Assembly: GCF_016860525.1 (NCBI RefSeq)
Contig: NZ_BNEA01000001.1
Location: 1,071,501-1,135,500 of the forward strand
Length of the DNA: 64,000 bases
Direction of reading: 5' to 3'
Origin: Streptomyces rubradiris
GTDB lineage: Bacteria; Actinomycetota; Actinomycetes; Streptomycetales; Streptomycetaceae
The position numbers and the translations under genes were made by a program. Each line of letters begins with the position of its first letter. The stretch's first letter is position 1. The notes under the pieces are model-generated. The model saw only the letters and a list, made by a program, of their open reading frames with translations, was not told the origin of the DNA and searched no databases. This document shows, piece by piece, positions 1 through 8,633 of the stretch.

Positions 1-2
1 GC

Positions 3-935
3 GGGCGGCTGTCGGAGGGAAGACGCTGGCTGGAGCGCACCCTGGAGCCGGAATCGGGGTACGAGCGGGCCCGGCTGAAGGCGCTGTGGGTGCTGGGCTA
101 CGTGGCGATCCTCCAGGGCGACACCGGGCCGGCGCTGCGCGCCCTGCGGGCGTGCCGCGAGGGGGCGGAGCGGGCGGGCGATCCGGTGGCGGTGGCGTAC
201 GCCGAGCACCGCACCGGCTGTCTGGCCCTGGTCACGGACGACATGGCCGGTGCGGAAACGCTGCTGCGCTCGGCGCTGGAGCGCTACCGGGCGGTCGGCG
301 AGCTGAACAGCAACGTCCTGATGGGCCGGGTGGAGCTGGCGATGGCCCGGGCGTTCCGGGGCGACCTGCCGGGCGCGGTGCGGCTGTGCGAGGAGGTGCG
401 CCGGGTCTGCGAGGACCACGGGGAGCGCTGGGCGCGTTCGTACGCGCTGTATGTGCTGGCGTACGCGGCCTGGGCCGACGGGGACCCGGCCGGCGCGCGG
501 GAGCTGCTCGCGAGCGCGCTGGCCGACGCGCACGTGTTCCGGGATCTGCTGGGCTCGGTGCTCGTCATCGAGCTGCTGGCGCTGGTGACGGTGGCGCAGG
601 GCGATCCGGTGGAGGCGGCGGTGCTCCAGGGCGCCGCCGGGCGGCTGTGGCCCTCGGTGGGGCTGCCGCTGTTCGGTTCGGCGTACTTCAACGCGCCGCA
701 CGAGCGGTGTGAGGCCGCCGCGCGGCGGGCGCTGGGCGACGCGCGGTACGCCGAGTGCGTGCGGGCGGGAGCCGGGCTGGACCGGGAGGCGGCGGTGGCG
801 CGGGCGCTGCGGCATCGGAAGCCGGGGGCGCTGGGCGCGCTGCCGGCGCCGCGCGGCCCGGCCCCGGGCACCGGCCCCGGACAGCGCGAACCCGCCGCCT
901 CGCCCACCCGGAAGGGCGGGGAGACGGCGGGCTGA
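3..935 (+). CDS. C-terminal part of a TPR-containing ATPase-type transcriptional regulator (5' truncated by window)
   Basis: The reading frame is open from the window edge, so the N-terminus is missing. The visible 310 residues are a series of Ala/Leu/Arg-rich helical pairs typical of the TPR tail of large Streptomyces regulators of the AfsR/LuxR-ATPase kind. The usual C-terminal LuxR helix-turn-helix is absent: after the helical repeats the protein ends in a Pro/Gly/Arg-rich tail. The DNA-binding part, if any, must lie upstream of the window. It converges with rpsD, 20 bp away. Family assignment rests on helical pattern only; target and pathway cannot be told from here. Confidence 0.6.
   Translation, partial: GRLSEGRRWLERTLEPESGYERARLKALWVLGYVAILQGDTGPALRALRACREGAERAGDPVAVAYAEHRTGCLALVTDDMAGAETLLRSALERYRAVGELNSNVLMGRVELAMARAFRGDLPGAVRLCEEVRRVCEDHGERWARSYALYVLAYAAWADGDPAGARELLASALADAHVFRDLLGSVLVIELLALVTVAQGDPVEAAVLQGAAGRLWPSVGLPLFGSAYFNAPHERCEAAARRALGDARYAECVRAGAGLDREAAVARALRHRKPGALGALPAPRGPAPGTGPGQREPAASPTRKGGETAG
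891..931 (+). terminator. hairpin at the 3' end of the TPR regulator gene
   Basis: CCCGCCG at 891-897 pairs with CGGCGGG at 925-931, and inner C-rich and G-rich runs can extend the stem. It overlaps the last codons of the regulator gene, between convergent genes. No U-tract follows, as is usual in Streptomyces. Confidence 0.4.
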
Positions 936-955
936 GGTCTACGCCGTGACCTGGG

Positions 956-1570
956 TCAGCGGGCGTAGTACTCGACGACGAGCTGCTCGTCGCAGATCAC
1001 CGGGATCTCCTTGCGGTTCGGCTCGCGGTCCAGGCGGAACGCCAGGGCCTTGAGGTTCACCTGGAGGTAGCGCGGGGTCTCGCCGTCGGGGGCGAAGCCA
1101 CCCTCACGGGCGATCTGGAACAGCGTCTTGTCCTTGGAGCGGTCGCGGACCTGCACGACGTCGTCCGGGCGGACGCGGAAGGACGGCTTGTCGACCTTCT
1201 GGCCGTTGACCTGGATGTGGCCGTGGACGACCATCTGGCGGGCCTGGTAGATCGTGCGGGCGATGCCCGAACGCAGGACCAGCGCGTCGAGGCGGCGCTC
1301 CAGCTCCACGATCAGGGCCTCACCGGTCTTGCCCTGGACCTTGGAGGCACGCTCGTAGGCGCGCACCAGCTGGCGCTCGGAGATGTCGTACTGAGCGCGC
1401 AGGCGCTGCTTCTCCAGCAGACGGACCTTGTAGTCCGAGTTCTGCTTGCGGCCGCGGCCGTGCTCGCCCGGCGGGTAGGGGCGGGCCTCGAAGTACTTGA
1501 CGGCCTTCGGGGTCAGCGCGATACCGAGGGCACGCGACTTCTTGACCTTGGGGCGGGACTGGTTCGCCAC
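956..1570 (-). CDS. rpsD: 30S ribosomal protein S4
   Basis: Primary 16S rRNA-binding protein that nucleates assembly of the small-subunit body. The 204-residue product has the expected length. It has the basic N-terminal region ([15 protein letters not shown]) and an S4 RNA-binding domain at about residues 91-155 ([20 protein letters not shown], then [13 protein letters not shown]). The first 60 residues contain no cysteines, so this is the zinc-independent form. The start is GTG at 1570, because S4 proteins begin with ANQSRPK-like sequence; the open frame continuing further upstream is not S4-like. It lies downstream of rarA on the same strand with a 303-bp gap, so it probably has its own promoter there. 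Confidence 0.97.
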   Translation of the reverse strand: MANQSRPKVKKSRALGIALTPKAVKYFEARPYPPGEHGRGRKQNSDYKVRLLEKQRLRAQYDISERQLVRAYERASKVQGKTGEALIVELERRLDALVLRSGIARTIYQARQMVVHGHIQVNGQKVDKPSFRVRPDDVVQVRDRSKDKTLFQIAREGGFAPDGETPRYLQVNLKALAFRLDREPNRKEIPVICDEQLVVEYYAR

Positions 1571-1873
1571 AGTTATCTCATTTCCTAGATTCCGGCTCGT
1601 CAGGATTAGGGAGGTCGCATCCGCAGCCGGGAAAACCCGTCGGGTCCGCGCGGGACCTGCCGGGCAGCCGCTTCCCTGGTCTGGGCACATACGTGCAGCA
1701 CGCGAGTGGCCCACCGACCGTCCCGGGATCTCACGGGGGGTGGTGGGCTGCCCGCGACACCGTTCGACGGTGCGCGACGCTCCTGGAGCCGGTCCACGGG
1801 GAACCGGGTCTCCGGCCGGGTGTCCCGCTCTGACAGCACGGAACTCGGCACTTCGCAGCAGTCTACAGGCTGC
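1571..1873. other. noncoding gap between rarA and rpsD
   Basis: 303 bp without a convincing gene. It must hold the rpsD leader and probably its promoter. I see no S4-leader pseudoknot of the Bacillus type and no strong hairpin, and the open frames across it are continuations of neighbouring frames. Confidence 0.5.
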
Positions 1874-3229
1874 TCAGGACCGCTTGCGACCGAGGTGTCT
1901 GCGCGTCCACTCGACGGCGTCCGCGTACCTGGCCTCGGCGCCGTGCCGGCCCGGGGTGTAGTACTCGCGGTCCTTCAGGGCGTCCGGGGCGTACTGCTGC
2001 TCGGCGATGCCCTCGGGCAGGTCGTGCGGGTACACGTACCCCTGGGCGTGGCCGAGCTTGGCGGCGCCCTTGTAGTGCCCGTCGCGCAGATGCGGGGGGA
2101 CCGGGCCGGCCAGGCCCTTGCGCACGTCGTCCAGGGCGGCGGCGATCGCGGTGGTCGCGGAGTTGGACTTGGGGGCGAGGGCCAGGGCGATGGTGGCGTG
2201 GCTGAGGGTGAGGGCGGCCTCCGGGAAGCCGATCATGGCGACGGCCTGGGCGGCGGCGACCGCGGTCGGCAGCGCGGTGGGGTCGGCGAGGCCGATGTCC
2301 TCGCTGGCGGAGATCATCAGCCGGCGGGCGATGAACCGGGGGTCCTCGCCGGCCTCGATCATGCGGGCCAGGTAGTGCAGGGCGGCGTCGACGTCGGAGC
2401 CTCGGATGGACTTGATGAGGGCGCTGGCGACGTCGTAGTGCTGGTCGCCGTCGCGGTCGTACTTCACGGCGGCGCGGTCGACGGTCCGCTCCAGCGTCCG
2501 CAGGGCGATCTCGCTCTCGCCCTGGTCCAGGGCGGCGCCGGCGGCGGCCTCCAGGGCGGTCAGGGCGCGCCGGGCGTCGCCGCCGGCGATCCGCAGCAGG
2601 TGCTCCTCGGTCTCCTCGGGGAGCGTGACGGCGTTCTTCAGGCCGCGTTCGTCGGCGAGGGCGCGCCGCAGCAGGCCGCGGATGTCGTCGTCGGTGAGGG
2701 GTTCGAGGGTGAGCAGCAGGGAGCGGGAGAGCAGCGGGGAGATCACCGAGAAGTAGGGGTTCTCGGTGGTGGCCGCGATCAGGGTGACCCAGCGGTTCTC
2801 CACGGCCGGCAGCAGGGAGTCCTGCTGGGCCTTGCTGAAGCGGTGGATCTCGTCCAGGAAGAGGACGGTCTCCTTGCCGTAGCCGCCGGTGGCGCGGCGG
2901 GCGCCGTCGATGACCGCGCGGACCTCCTTGACGCCCGCGGTGATCGCGGACAGCTCCACGAACCGCTTGTCGGTCGCCTTGGACACCACGTACGCCAGGG
3001 TGGTCTTGCCGGTGCCGGGCGGGCCCCAGAGGATCACCGAGGACGGTCCGGCGGGCCCGCCGGAGCCCTCGCCGACCAGGCGGCGCAGGGGTGAGCCGGG
3101 CGCCAGCAGATGCTGCTGGCCCACGACCTCGTCGAGCGAGCGCGGGCGCATGCGCACCGCCAGGGGGCTGCCCGCCGGGTCCTTCTCCTGGCGTTCTTCT
3201 GCTGCGGCGGTGAAGAGGTCGGGTTCCAC
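1874..3229 (-). CDS. rarA: replication-associated recombination protein A (RarA/MgsA AAA+ ATPase)
   Basis: Clamp-loader-related AAA+ ATPase that acts at stalled replication forks. The 451-residue product has Walker [10 protein letters not shown] at about 69-77, Walker [10 protein letters not shown] around 123-131, an arginine-finger region ([17 protein letters not shown]) and the C-terminal MgsA tetramerisation domain ([17 protein letters not shown], then [10 protein letters not shown]). The length is normal for the family. It sits between the VKOR-like gene and rpsD, all on the minus strand. Confidence is high from the C-terminal signature, which separates it from RuvB and DnaX. Confidence 0.95.
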   Translation of the reverse strand: MEPDLFTAAAEERQEKDPAGSPLAVRMRPRSLDEVVGQQHLLAPGSPLRRLVGEGSGGPAGPSSVILWGPPGTGKTTLAYVVSKATDKRFVELSAITAGVKEVRAVIDGARRATGGYGKETVLFLDEIHRFSKAQQDSLLPAVENRWVTLIAATTENPYFSVISPLLSRSLLLTLEPLTDDDIRGLLRRALADERGLKNAVTLPEETEEHLLRIAGGDARRALTALEAAAGAALDQGESEIALRTLERTVDRAAVKYDRDGDQHYDVASALIKSIRGSDVDAALHYLARMIEAGEDPRFIARRLMISASEDIGLADPTALPTAVAAAQAVAMIGFPEAALTLSHATIALALAPKSNSATTAIAAALDDVRKGLAGPVPPHLRDGHYKGAAKLGHAQGYVYPHDLPEGIAEQQYAPDALKDREYYTPGRHGAEARYADAVEWTRRHLGRKRS

Positions 3230-3272
3230 GCTGAAACCCTAGAACACCGCACTGACAATCCCTCCGGGGCCG

Positions 3273-3929
3273 TCAGCTGGTCCAGAACTCCCACCAGCGG
3301 GTCAGCACCAGCATGCCGATGATGCCGATGTGCGCGACCGGCACGACCCAGGTGAACTCGCCGAAGAAGGACCGCAGCCACCGCGGGGCCGGCAGGAAGG
3401 CGTTGCGGACGTTGAACGAGGTGACGTACCAGAACATGGTGATCGTGGCGACCCAGGCCAGCGAGCACCACAGGCACAGCGCGTTGATCCGGTACAGGGA
3501 CTGGAACTGCAGCCAGGTGCAGAAGCCCACACCGAACAGGGTGCCGAAGTTGAACGTGAGCCAGTACCAGCGCGGGAACCGGGCGCGGGCCAGCAGGCTC
3601 ATGCCGACGCAGATGACGATGCCGTAGCAGACCAGCCCGAGCATGGGGTTCGGGAAGCCGAAGGCGGCGGCCTGCTTGCTCTCCATGACGCTGCCGCAGG
3701 AGACCACCGGGTTGAGGCTGCATCCGGGGGTGAAGGTCTTGCCCGCGACCTTGGCTTCGAGGATCTTGAACTTGTCGATCGTGATGACCCACGAGGCCAG
3801 CAGTCCGGCCGCGCCGGTGATCACCAGCAGGATGGCGAGGGCACGGCTGGCGCCGGCCGCGCCCGGGGCGTCGGCGGCGCGCTCCGGACCGGGCGCCGCG
3901 GAGACGTCGTTCACTGTCGTCTTGCTCAT
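3273..3929 (-). CDS. vitamin K epoxide reductase (VKOR) family membrane protein
   Basis: Predicted integral-membrane quinone reductase that re-oxidises a DsbA-like partner during disulfide formation outside the membrane. The 218 residues contain the two VKOR cysteine pairs, Cys70/Cys78 in the first loop (CSLNPVVSC) and CLWC at 152-155, and about five hydrophobic segments starting at 30-50. ATG at 3929 was chosen because the upstream extension (to 4019) is not hydrophobic or conserved-looking. The DsbA-family gene at 46028 is a possible but unproven partner. Confidence 0.88.
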   Translation of the reverse strand: MSKTTVNDVSAAPGPERAADAPGAAGASRALAILLVITGAAGLLASWVITIDKFKILEAKVAGKTFTPGCSLNPVVSCGSVMESKQAAAFGFPNPMLGLVCYGIVICVGMSLLARARFPRWYWLTFNFGTLFGVGFCTWLQFQSLYRINALCLWCSLAWVATITMFWYVTSFNVRNAFLPAPRWLRSFFGEFTWVVPVAHIGIIGMLVLTRWWEFWTS

Positions 3930-4083
3930 CACGCCGATTCCGTCACTCGAGGGTCGGACCATCTTCGGGCAGGGGTCATTGTGCCGCACGCACCTGGGTG
4001 CGCACCGTTCGTTGTGCATAAGGATCTGCGTACGACCGGTGCCCCCGCCGGGTTCCGGACAGCGGCCGGCCCTCCTGTGACAA

Positions 4084-4120
4084 GGGCGCCGGACGCCCCC
4101 TCGGGGAGCGTCCGGCGCCC
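4084..4120 (-). terminator. terminator downstream of hisS
   Basis: A perfect 13-bp stem (GGGCGCCGGACGC at 4084-4096 with its complement at 4108-4120) has further C/G pairing inside. It lies 14 bp past the hisS stop codon. Confidence 0.8.
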
Positions 4121-4134
4121 ACGCGCGCGTGCGG

Positions 4135-5397
4135 CTAGCCGAGCCGGGACTCCAGTTCCGCCACGATCTCGTTGACGCCGATCGCGGTCTGCTCGCCGGA
4201 CTCCATGTCCTTGAGCTGGACGACGCCCTCGGCCAGGTCGCGCTCGCCGGCGACGATCGCGTAGCGGGCGCCGGAGCGGTTGGCGTTCTTCATGGCACCC
4301 TTCAGCCCCTTGCCGCCGTAGGCGAAGTCGGCCGCGATGCCCACCTTGCGCAACTCGGTGACCTTGGCGAACAGCACCCGGCGGGCCTCCTCGCCGAGCG
4401 GGACGGCGTACACGGACGTCGAGGTCGGCAGGTCCAGCCGCACGCCCTCGGCCTGGAGCGCGAGGACCGTGCGGTCGACGCCCAGGGCCCAGCCGACGGA
4501 CGGCAGCGCGGGGCCGCCGATCATCTCGGACAGGCCGTCGTACCGGCCGCCGCCGCCCACCGCGGACTGCGAGCCCAGACCGTCGTGCACGAACTCGAAG
4601 GTGGTGCGGGTGTAGTAGTCCAGGCCGCGCACCAGCCTGGGGTCGTCCTCGAAGGAGACGCCGGCGGCCGTGATCAGCTCGCGGACCTCCTCGTGGTACG
4701 CCTTGCAGGCGTCGCACAGGTAGTCGCGCAGCAGCGGGGCGCCGGTGAGCTGCTTCTGGACCGACTCGCGCTTGTCGTCCAGGACCCGCAGCGGGTTGAT
4801 GTCGACGCGCCGGCGGGTGTCCTCGTCCAGGTCCAGGCCGCGCAGGAAGTCCTGGAGCGCGGCCCGGTACACCGGACGGCACTCCTTGTCGCCCAGGCTG
4901 TTCAGCAGGATGCGGAAGTTCCTGAGGCCCAGCGAGCGGTACGCCTGGTCGGCCAGGATGATCAGCTCGGCGTCCAGCGCCGGGTCCTCCGCGCCGATCG
5001 CCTCCGCGCCCACCTGGGAGAAGTGGCGGTAGCGGCCCTTCTGGGGGCGCTCGTAGCGGTAGTAGGAGCCGGAGTACCAGAGCTTGACCGGGAGGTTGCC
5101 CGTCTTGTGCAGGTTGGCCTCCAGGGCCGCCCGCAGCACGGACGCGGTGCCCTCGGGACGCAGGGCGAGCTTGTCGCCGCCCTTGGTCTCGAAGGCGTAC
5201 ATCTCCTTGGTCACGATGTCGGTGGACTCGCCGACACCGCGCGCGAACAGTTCGACGTTCTCGAAGCCGGGGGTCTCGATGTAGCCGTAGCCGGAGGTGC
5301 GCAGCGGGGCGGCGATGGCCTCGCGGACCGCGAGGTAGGCGGCCGAGTCCGGCGGGATCAGGTCGTAGGTGCCCTTGGGGGCCTGAAAAGTGCTCAA
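4135..5397 (-). CDS. hisS: histidyl-tRNA synthetase
   Basis: Class II aminoacyl-tRNA synthetase that charges tRNA-His. The 420 residues match the bacterial HisRS length and show [12 protein letters not shown] at the N-terminus, motif 2 ([20 protein letters not shown]), the histidine-specific [11 protein letters not shown], motif 3 (ALGVDRT) and the C-terminal anticodon-binding domain ([17 protein letters not shown]). The start codon is TTG at 5397, preceded by a GAGAG ribosome-binding site; no ATG or GTG gives a better N-terminus. The MBL-fold gene ends 13 bp upstream, so the two are probably co-transcribed. Confidence 0.97.
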   Translation of the reverse strand: MSTFQAPKGTYDLIPPDSAAYLAVREAIAAPLRTSGYGYIETPGFENVELFARGVGESTDIVTKEMYAFETKGGDKLALRPEGTASVLRAALEANLHKTGNLPVKLWYSGSYYRYERPQKGRYRHFSQVGAEAIGAEDPALDAELIILADQAYRSLGLRNFRILLNSLGDKECRPVYRAALQDFLRGLDLDEDTRRRVDINPLRVLDDKRESVQKQLTGAPLLRDYLCDACKAYHEEVRELITAAGVSFEDDPRLVRGLDYYTRTTFEFVHDGLGSQSAVGGGGRYDGLSEMIGGPALPSVGWALGVDRTVLALQAEGVRLDLPTSTSVYAVPLGEEARRVLFAKVTELRKVGIAADFAYGGKGLKGAMKNANRSGARYAIVAGERDLAEGVVQLKDMESGEQTAIGVNEIVAELESRLG

Positions 5398-5410
5398 CGT
5401 AGGTCTCTCG

Positions 5411-6118
5411 TCACATTCCTCGTCGGGGAGCGTCCGCGCTTCCCGGGCCGGCGGCCACCTGCCGCAGATAGGGGTTGGTGGCGCGCTCCTGGCCGATGGT
5501 CGTCTGGGGGCCGTGGCCGGACAGCACCACGGTGGAGTCGTCGAGCGGCAGGCACACGCGGGCCAGCGACTCGAGCATGTCCTCCATGGATCCGCCCGGC
5601 AGGTCGGTGCGTCCGATGGAGCCGGCGAACAGCAGATCCCCGGAGAAGAACACCGACGGGACGTCGGCGCTCTCGGGCATCCGGAAGGTCACCGACCCCT
5701 TGGTATGGCCCGGCGCGTGCGCGACGGAGAACGTGAGGCCGGCCAGCTCCAGGGCCGTGCCGTCCGTCAGCTCCCTGACGTCGTCCGGCTCCCCCACGGT
5801 CAGCTCGCCCAGCAGCGGCATGCCGATGGAACGGCCGAGCGCCTTTTCCGGGTCGCTCATCATGTACCGGTCCTCGGGGTGGATCCAGGCCGGTACCTCG
5901 TGTGCGCCGCAGACGGGGACGACCGAGGCGACGTGGTCGATGTGGCCGTGGGTGAGGACGACGGCGACGGGCTTGAGCCGATGCTTCTTCAGCGCTTCCT
6001 CGACGCCTTCGGCGGCCTGGTGGCCGGGGTCGATGATCACGCACTCCTCACCGGCGGCGGGGGCGACGAGATAACAGTTCGTCCCCCAGGCCCCGGCAGG
6101 GAACCCGGCAATGAGCAC
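5411..6118 (-). CDS. MBL-fold metallo-hydrolase (glyoxalase II-like)
   Basis: Predicted cytoplasmic zinc hydrolase. The 235 residues show the metal-binding signature THGHIDH at 56-62, a later HAPGHTKGS histidine, FFSGDLLF with the bridging aspartate, and LSGHGPQT near the C-terminus. This pattern is typical of hydroxyacylglutathione hydrolase-like proteins such as YcbL. The start is GTG at 6118. It is probably the first gene of a two-gene unit with hisS, an arrangement common in actinobacteria. The substrate is not determinable from sequence; a thioester or glyoxal-derived adduct is plausible. Confidence 0.88.
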   Translation of the reverse strand: MLIAGFPAGAWGTNCYLVAPAAGEECVIIDPGHQAAEGVEEALKKHRLKPVAVVLTHGHIDHVASVVPVCGAHEVPAWIHPEDRYMMSDPEKALGRSIGMPLLGELTVGEPDDVRELTDGTALELAGLTFSVAHAPGHTKGSVTFRMPESADVPSVFFSGDLLFAGSIGRTDLPGGSMEDMLESLARVCLPLDDSTVVLSGHGPQTTIGQERATNPYLRQVAAGPGSADAPRRGM

Positions 6119-6287
6119 GATCGTCCTTCGTTGTGTCGGTTGCAGGCGGCTTCAGCTGCTCCCAGAGCCTACCGGCGCTGCCGTTTCCTCAGCGAACCCA
6201 TATACGGTACGGGGCTACACACAGCGGTCGGAGCACGAGGACGCACGCGTGCCGCCCGACACACGACACGCATGAGGAGAGAACCCG

Positions 6288-7112
6288 GTGGTCAGCCAGG
6301 AGCAGCGGCGGCGTCAGCTCGCCCGGGAGAAGTTCTTGCGGCAGCAGCAGCGGCGCACCCAGGCGCGGCGCAAGGCGCGCGTGCGCAACTCCGTGATCGC
6401 GTCGGTCCTGGGCGTGGTCGTGATCGGCAGTGTCGCCCTGTACACGACCGGGGTGCTCAAGGACGACGACAAGAAGAAGACGGACGCGAGCGGCGAGGTC
6501 AGCCCGAGCGCCGCGCCGACCAGCAAGGCTCCGGACCCCTGCGAGAAGCCGGCGGCCGGCTCGGTGAAGAAGCTGAGCTGGAAGAAGGAGCCGGCGATGA
6601 CGATCGACACGTCGGCGAAGTACACGCTGAAGCTCGCGACGACGTGCGGTGACATCGGCGTCGCGCTGAAGACGTCGGCGGCGCCGCACACGGTGAACTC
6701 GTTCGACTTCCTCGCCGGCGAGGGCTACTTCGACCACACCAAGTGCCACCGGCTGACCACCCAGGGCATCTTCGTCCTGCAGTGCGGCGACCCGCAGGGC
6801 ACCGGCTCGGGCGGCCCCGGCTACACGCTCCCGGACGAGAACCTCAAGGACAAGAGCCTGAAGAACAACACCTACCCGGCGGGCACGGTGGCGATGGCCA
6901 ACACCGGGCAGGCGCACACCGGCGGCAGCCAGTTCTTCCTCGTCTACAAGGACAGCCAGCTGCCGCCCAGCTACACGCCGTTCGGCACGGTCGACGCGGC
7001 GGGCATGAAGGTGCTGGAGAAGATCGCGGCGGCGGGTGAGAACACGGGCGCCGGCGACGGTGCGCCGAACGCGACGGTCGTGATCGACAAGGCCACGGTC
7101 GTCAAGTCCTGA
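6288..7112 (+). CDS. membrane-anchored cyclophilin-type peptidyl-prolyl cis-trans isomerase
   Basis: Predicted to accelerate prolyl isomerisation of exported proteins. The 274 residues have an Arg/Gln-rich cytoplasmic start (1-32), one membrane segment (about 34-57), a short charged/Ser/Pro linker, and a cyclophilin domain from about 105 onward. The domain carries the signature GTVAMANTGQAHTGGSQFF. The start is GTG at 6288 behind GAGGAGAG; the hydrophobic segment near the N-terminus fits a single-pass anchor. It is transcribed divergently from the MBL-hisS pair. Confidence 0.92.
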   Translation: MVSQEQRRRQLAREKFLRQQQRRTQARRKARVRNSVIASVLGVVVIGSVALYTTGVLKDDDKKKTDASGEVSPSAAPTSKAPDPCEKPAAGSVKKLSWKKEPAMTIDTSAKYTLKLATTCGDIGVALKTSAAPHTVNSFDFLAGEGYFDHTKCHRLTTQGIFVLQCGDPQGTGSGGPGYTLPDENLKDKSLKNNTYPAGTVAMANTGQAHTGGSQFFLVYKDSQLPPSYTPFGTVDAAGMKVLEKIAAAGENTGAGDGAPNATVVIDKATVVKS

Positions 7113-7301
7113 CCCCCGTTCCGGGATGCTGCCGGCACCCGTCCGGCACCCGGACCCGAAGGTCAACGGGGCGGGCGGCGGAATTTCGGTCGCGCTGGAT
7201 GCGGACAGGCCACCCGCTGGTCGCCTATGTTGGCCGTGACGAAACTGTGGACGATGCCCGGGGTGCTGCGGCCCCCGCAGGCATCATGTGGAGGAGGCGC
7301 T

Positions 7302-8531
7302 GTGAGCAGCGACCCGTGGGGCCGCGTCGACGAGACGGGGACCGTGTACGTGCGTACGGCCGACGGCGAGAAGGTCGTCGGTTCCTGGCAGGCCGGCTCC
7401 CCCGAGGAGGCGCTGGCCTACTTCGAGCGCAAGTACGAGGGCCTGGTTGTCGAGATCGGCCTCCTCGAGAAGCGCGTGCGGACTACCGACCTGTCGGCGA
7501 AGGACGCCCAGGCCGCCATCGACCACCTGCGCGAGCAGGTGGACGCGCACCACGCGGTCGGTGATCTGGACGCGCTGCGCAAGCGGCTGGACAAGCTGGT
7601 CGCGACCGTCGAGGCGCGCCGCGAGGAGCGCAAGGCGCAGCGGGCCCGGCAGTCCGACGAGGCCCGCAAGGCCAAGGAGGACCTGGTCGCCGAGGCGGAG
7701 CGGCTGGCGCAGTCCGACCAGTGGCGGGCCGCCGGTGAGCGGCTGCGGGCGCTGGTGGACACCTGGAAGGGGCTGCCGCGGCTGGACCGCAAGTCCGACG
7801 ACGAGCTGTGGCACCGCTTCTCGCACGCCCGGTCGGCATTCTCCAAGCGCCGCAAGGCGCACTTCGCGCAGCTGGACGCGCAGCGCGAGGAGGCCAGGCG
7901 GATCAAGGAGCGGCTGGTCACCGAGGCGGAGGCGCTGTCCGGGTCGACGGACTGGGGTCCGACGGCCGCCCGGTACCGCGAGCTGATGGCGGAGTGGAAG
8001 GCCGCGGGCCGCGCCCAGCGCGAGCACGAGGACGACCTGTGGAACCGCTTCCGCGGCGCCCAGGACGTGTTCTTCGCCGCCCGCAGCTCGGTGTTCGCCG
8101 AGCGGGACGCCGAGCAGTCGGAGAACCTGAAGCTGAAGGAGGAGCTGGCCGAGGAGGCCGAGAAGCTCCTGCCGGTCACCGACCTGAAGGCCGCGCGCGC
8201 CGCCTTCCGCTCGATCAACGAGCGTTGGGAGGCCATCGGTCACGTCCCGCGGGACGCCCGGCCGAAGGTGGAGGGCCGGATGCACGCCGTGGAGCGGGCG
8301 ATCCAGGAGGCCGAGGAGGCCGAGTGGCGCCGGACGAACCCGGAGGCACGCGCGCGTGCCGAGGGTCTGACCGGTCAGCTCCAGGCCGCCGTGGACAAGC
8401 TGCGGTCGCAGATCGACCAGGCGCGCGCCCAGGGCAACAACGCCAAGGCCGACAAGCTGCAGAAGGAGCTCGATGGCCGTCAGGCGCTCCTGGACCAGGC
8501 CCTGAAGGGCCTCCAGGAGTTCGGCGGCTGA
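7302..8531 (+). CDS. DUF349-domain coiled-coil protein
   Basis: Function unknown. The 409 residues consist of at least three repeats of the DUF349 type, each with a tryptophan-centred helix: DQWRAAGERLRALVDTWKGL, then STDWGPTAARYRELMAEWKA, then KAARAAFRSINERWEAIG. Charged coiled-coil follows at the C-terminus (QIDQARAQGNNAKADKLQKE). GTG at 7302 was chosen because it follows GGAGGAGG and begins with SSDPWGRVDETGTVYV, where the globular N-terminus appears. Located between a cyclophilin gene and the relA block. No catalytic motif is visible. Confidence 0.9.
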   Translation: MSSDPWGRVDETGTVYVRTADGEKVVGSWQAGSPEEALAYFERKYEGLVVEIGLLEKRVRTTDLSAKDAQAAIDHLREQVDAHHAVGDLDALRKRLDKLVATVEARREERKAQRARQSDEARKAKEDLVAEAERLAQSDQWRAAGERLRALVDTWKGLPRLDRKSDDELWHRFSHARSAFSKRRKAHFAQLDAQREEARRIKERLVTEAEALSGSTDWGPTAARYRELMAEWKAAGRAQREHEDDLWNRFRGAQDVFFAARSSVFAERDAEQSENLKLKEELAEEAEKLLPVTDLKAARAAFRSINERWEAIGHVPRDARPKVEGRMHAVERAIQEAEEAEWRRTNPEARARAEGLTGQLQAAVDKLRSQIDQARAQGNNAKADKLQKELDGRQALLDQALKGLQEFGG

Positions 8532-8551
8532 TCCCCTCACCCCACCGCTGA

Positions 8552-8581
8552 AAGGGCCCCGTACGCGCGTACGGGGCCCTT
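8552..8581. terminator. bidirectional terminator between DUF349 gene and relA
   Basis: A perfect 26-bp palindrome at 8554-8579 (GGGCCCCGTACGC and its complement) is flanked by AA and TT. It separates two convergent genes and ends about 50 bp from each stop codon. Confidence 0.88.
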
Positions 8582-8633
8582 CTCGGTGCCCTGGGGTCGT
8601 GCCCGGTGGTCAGGCGGCCGCGCGAGCCGTCTG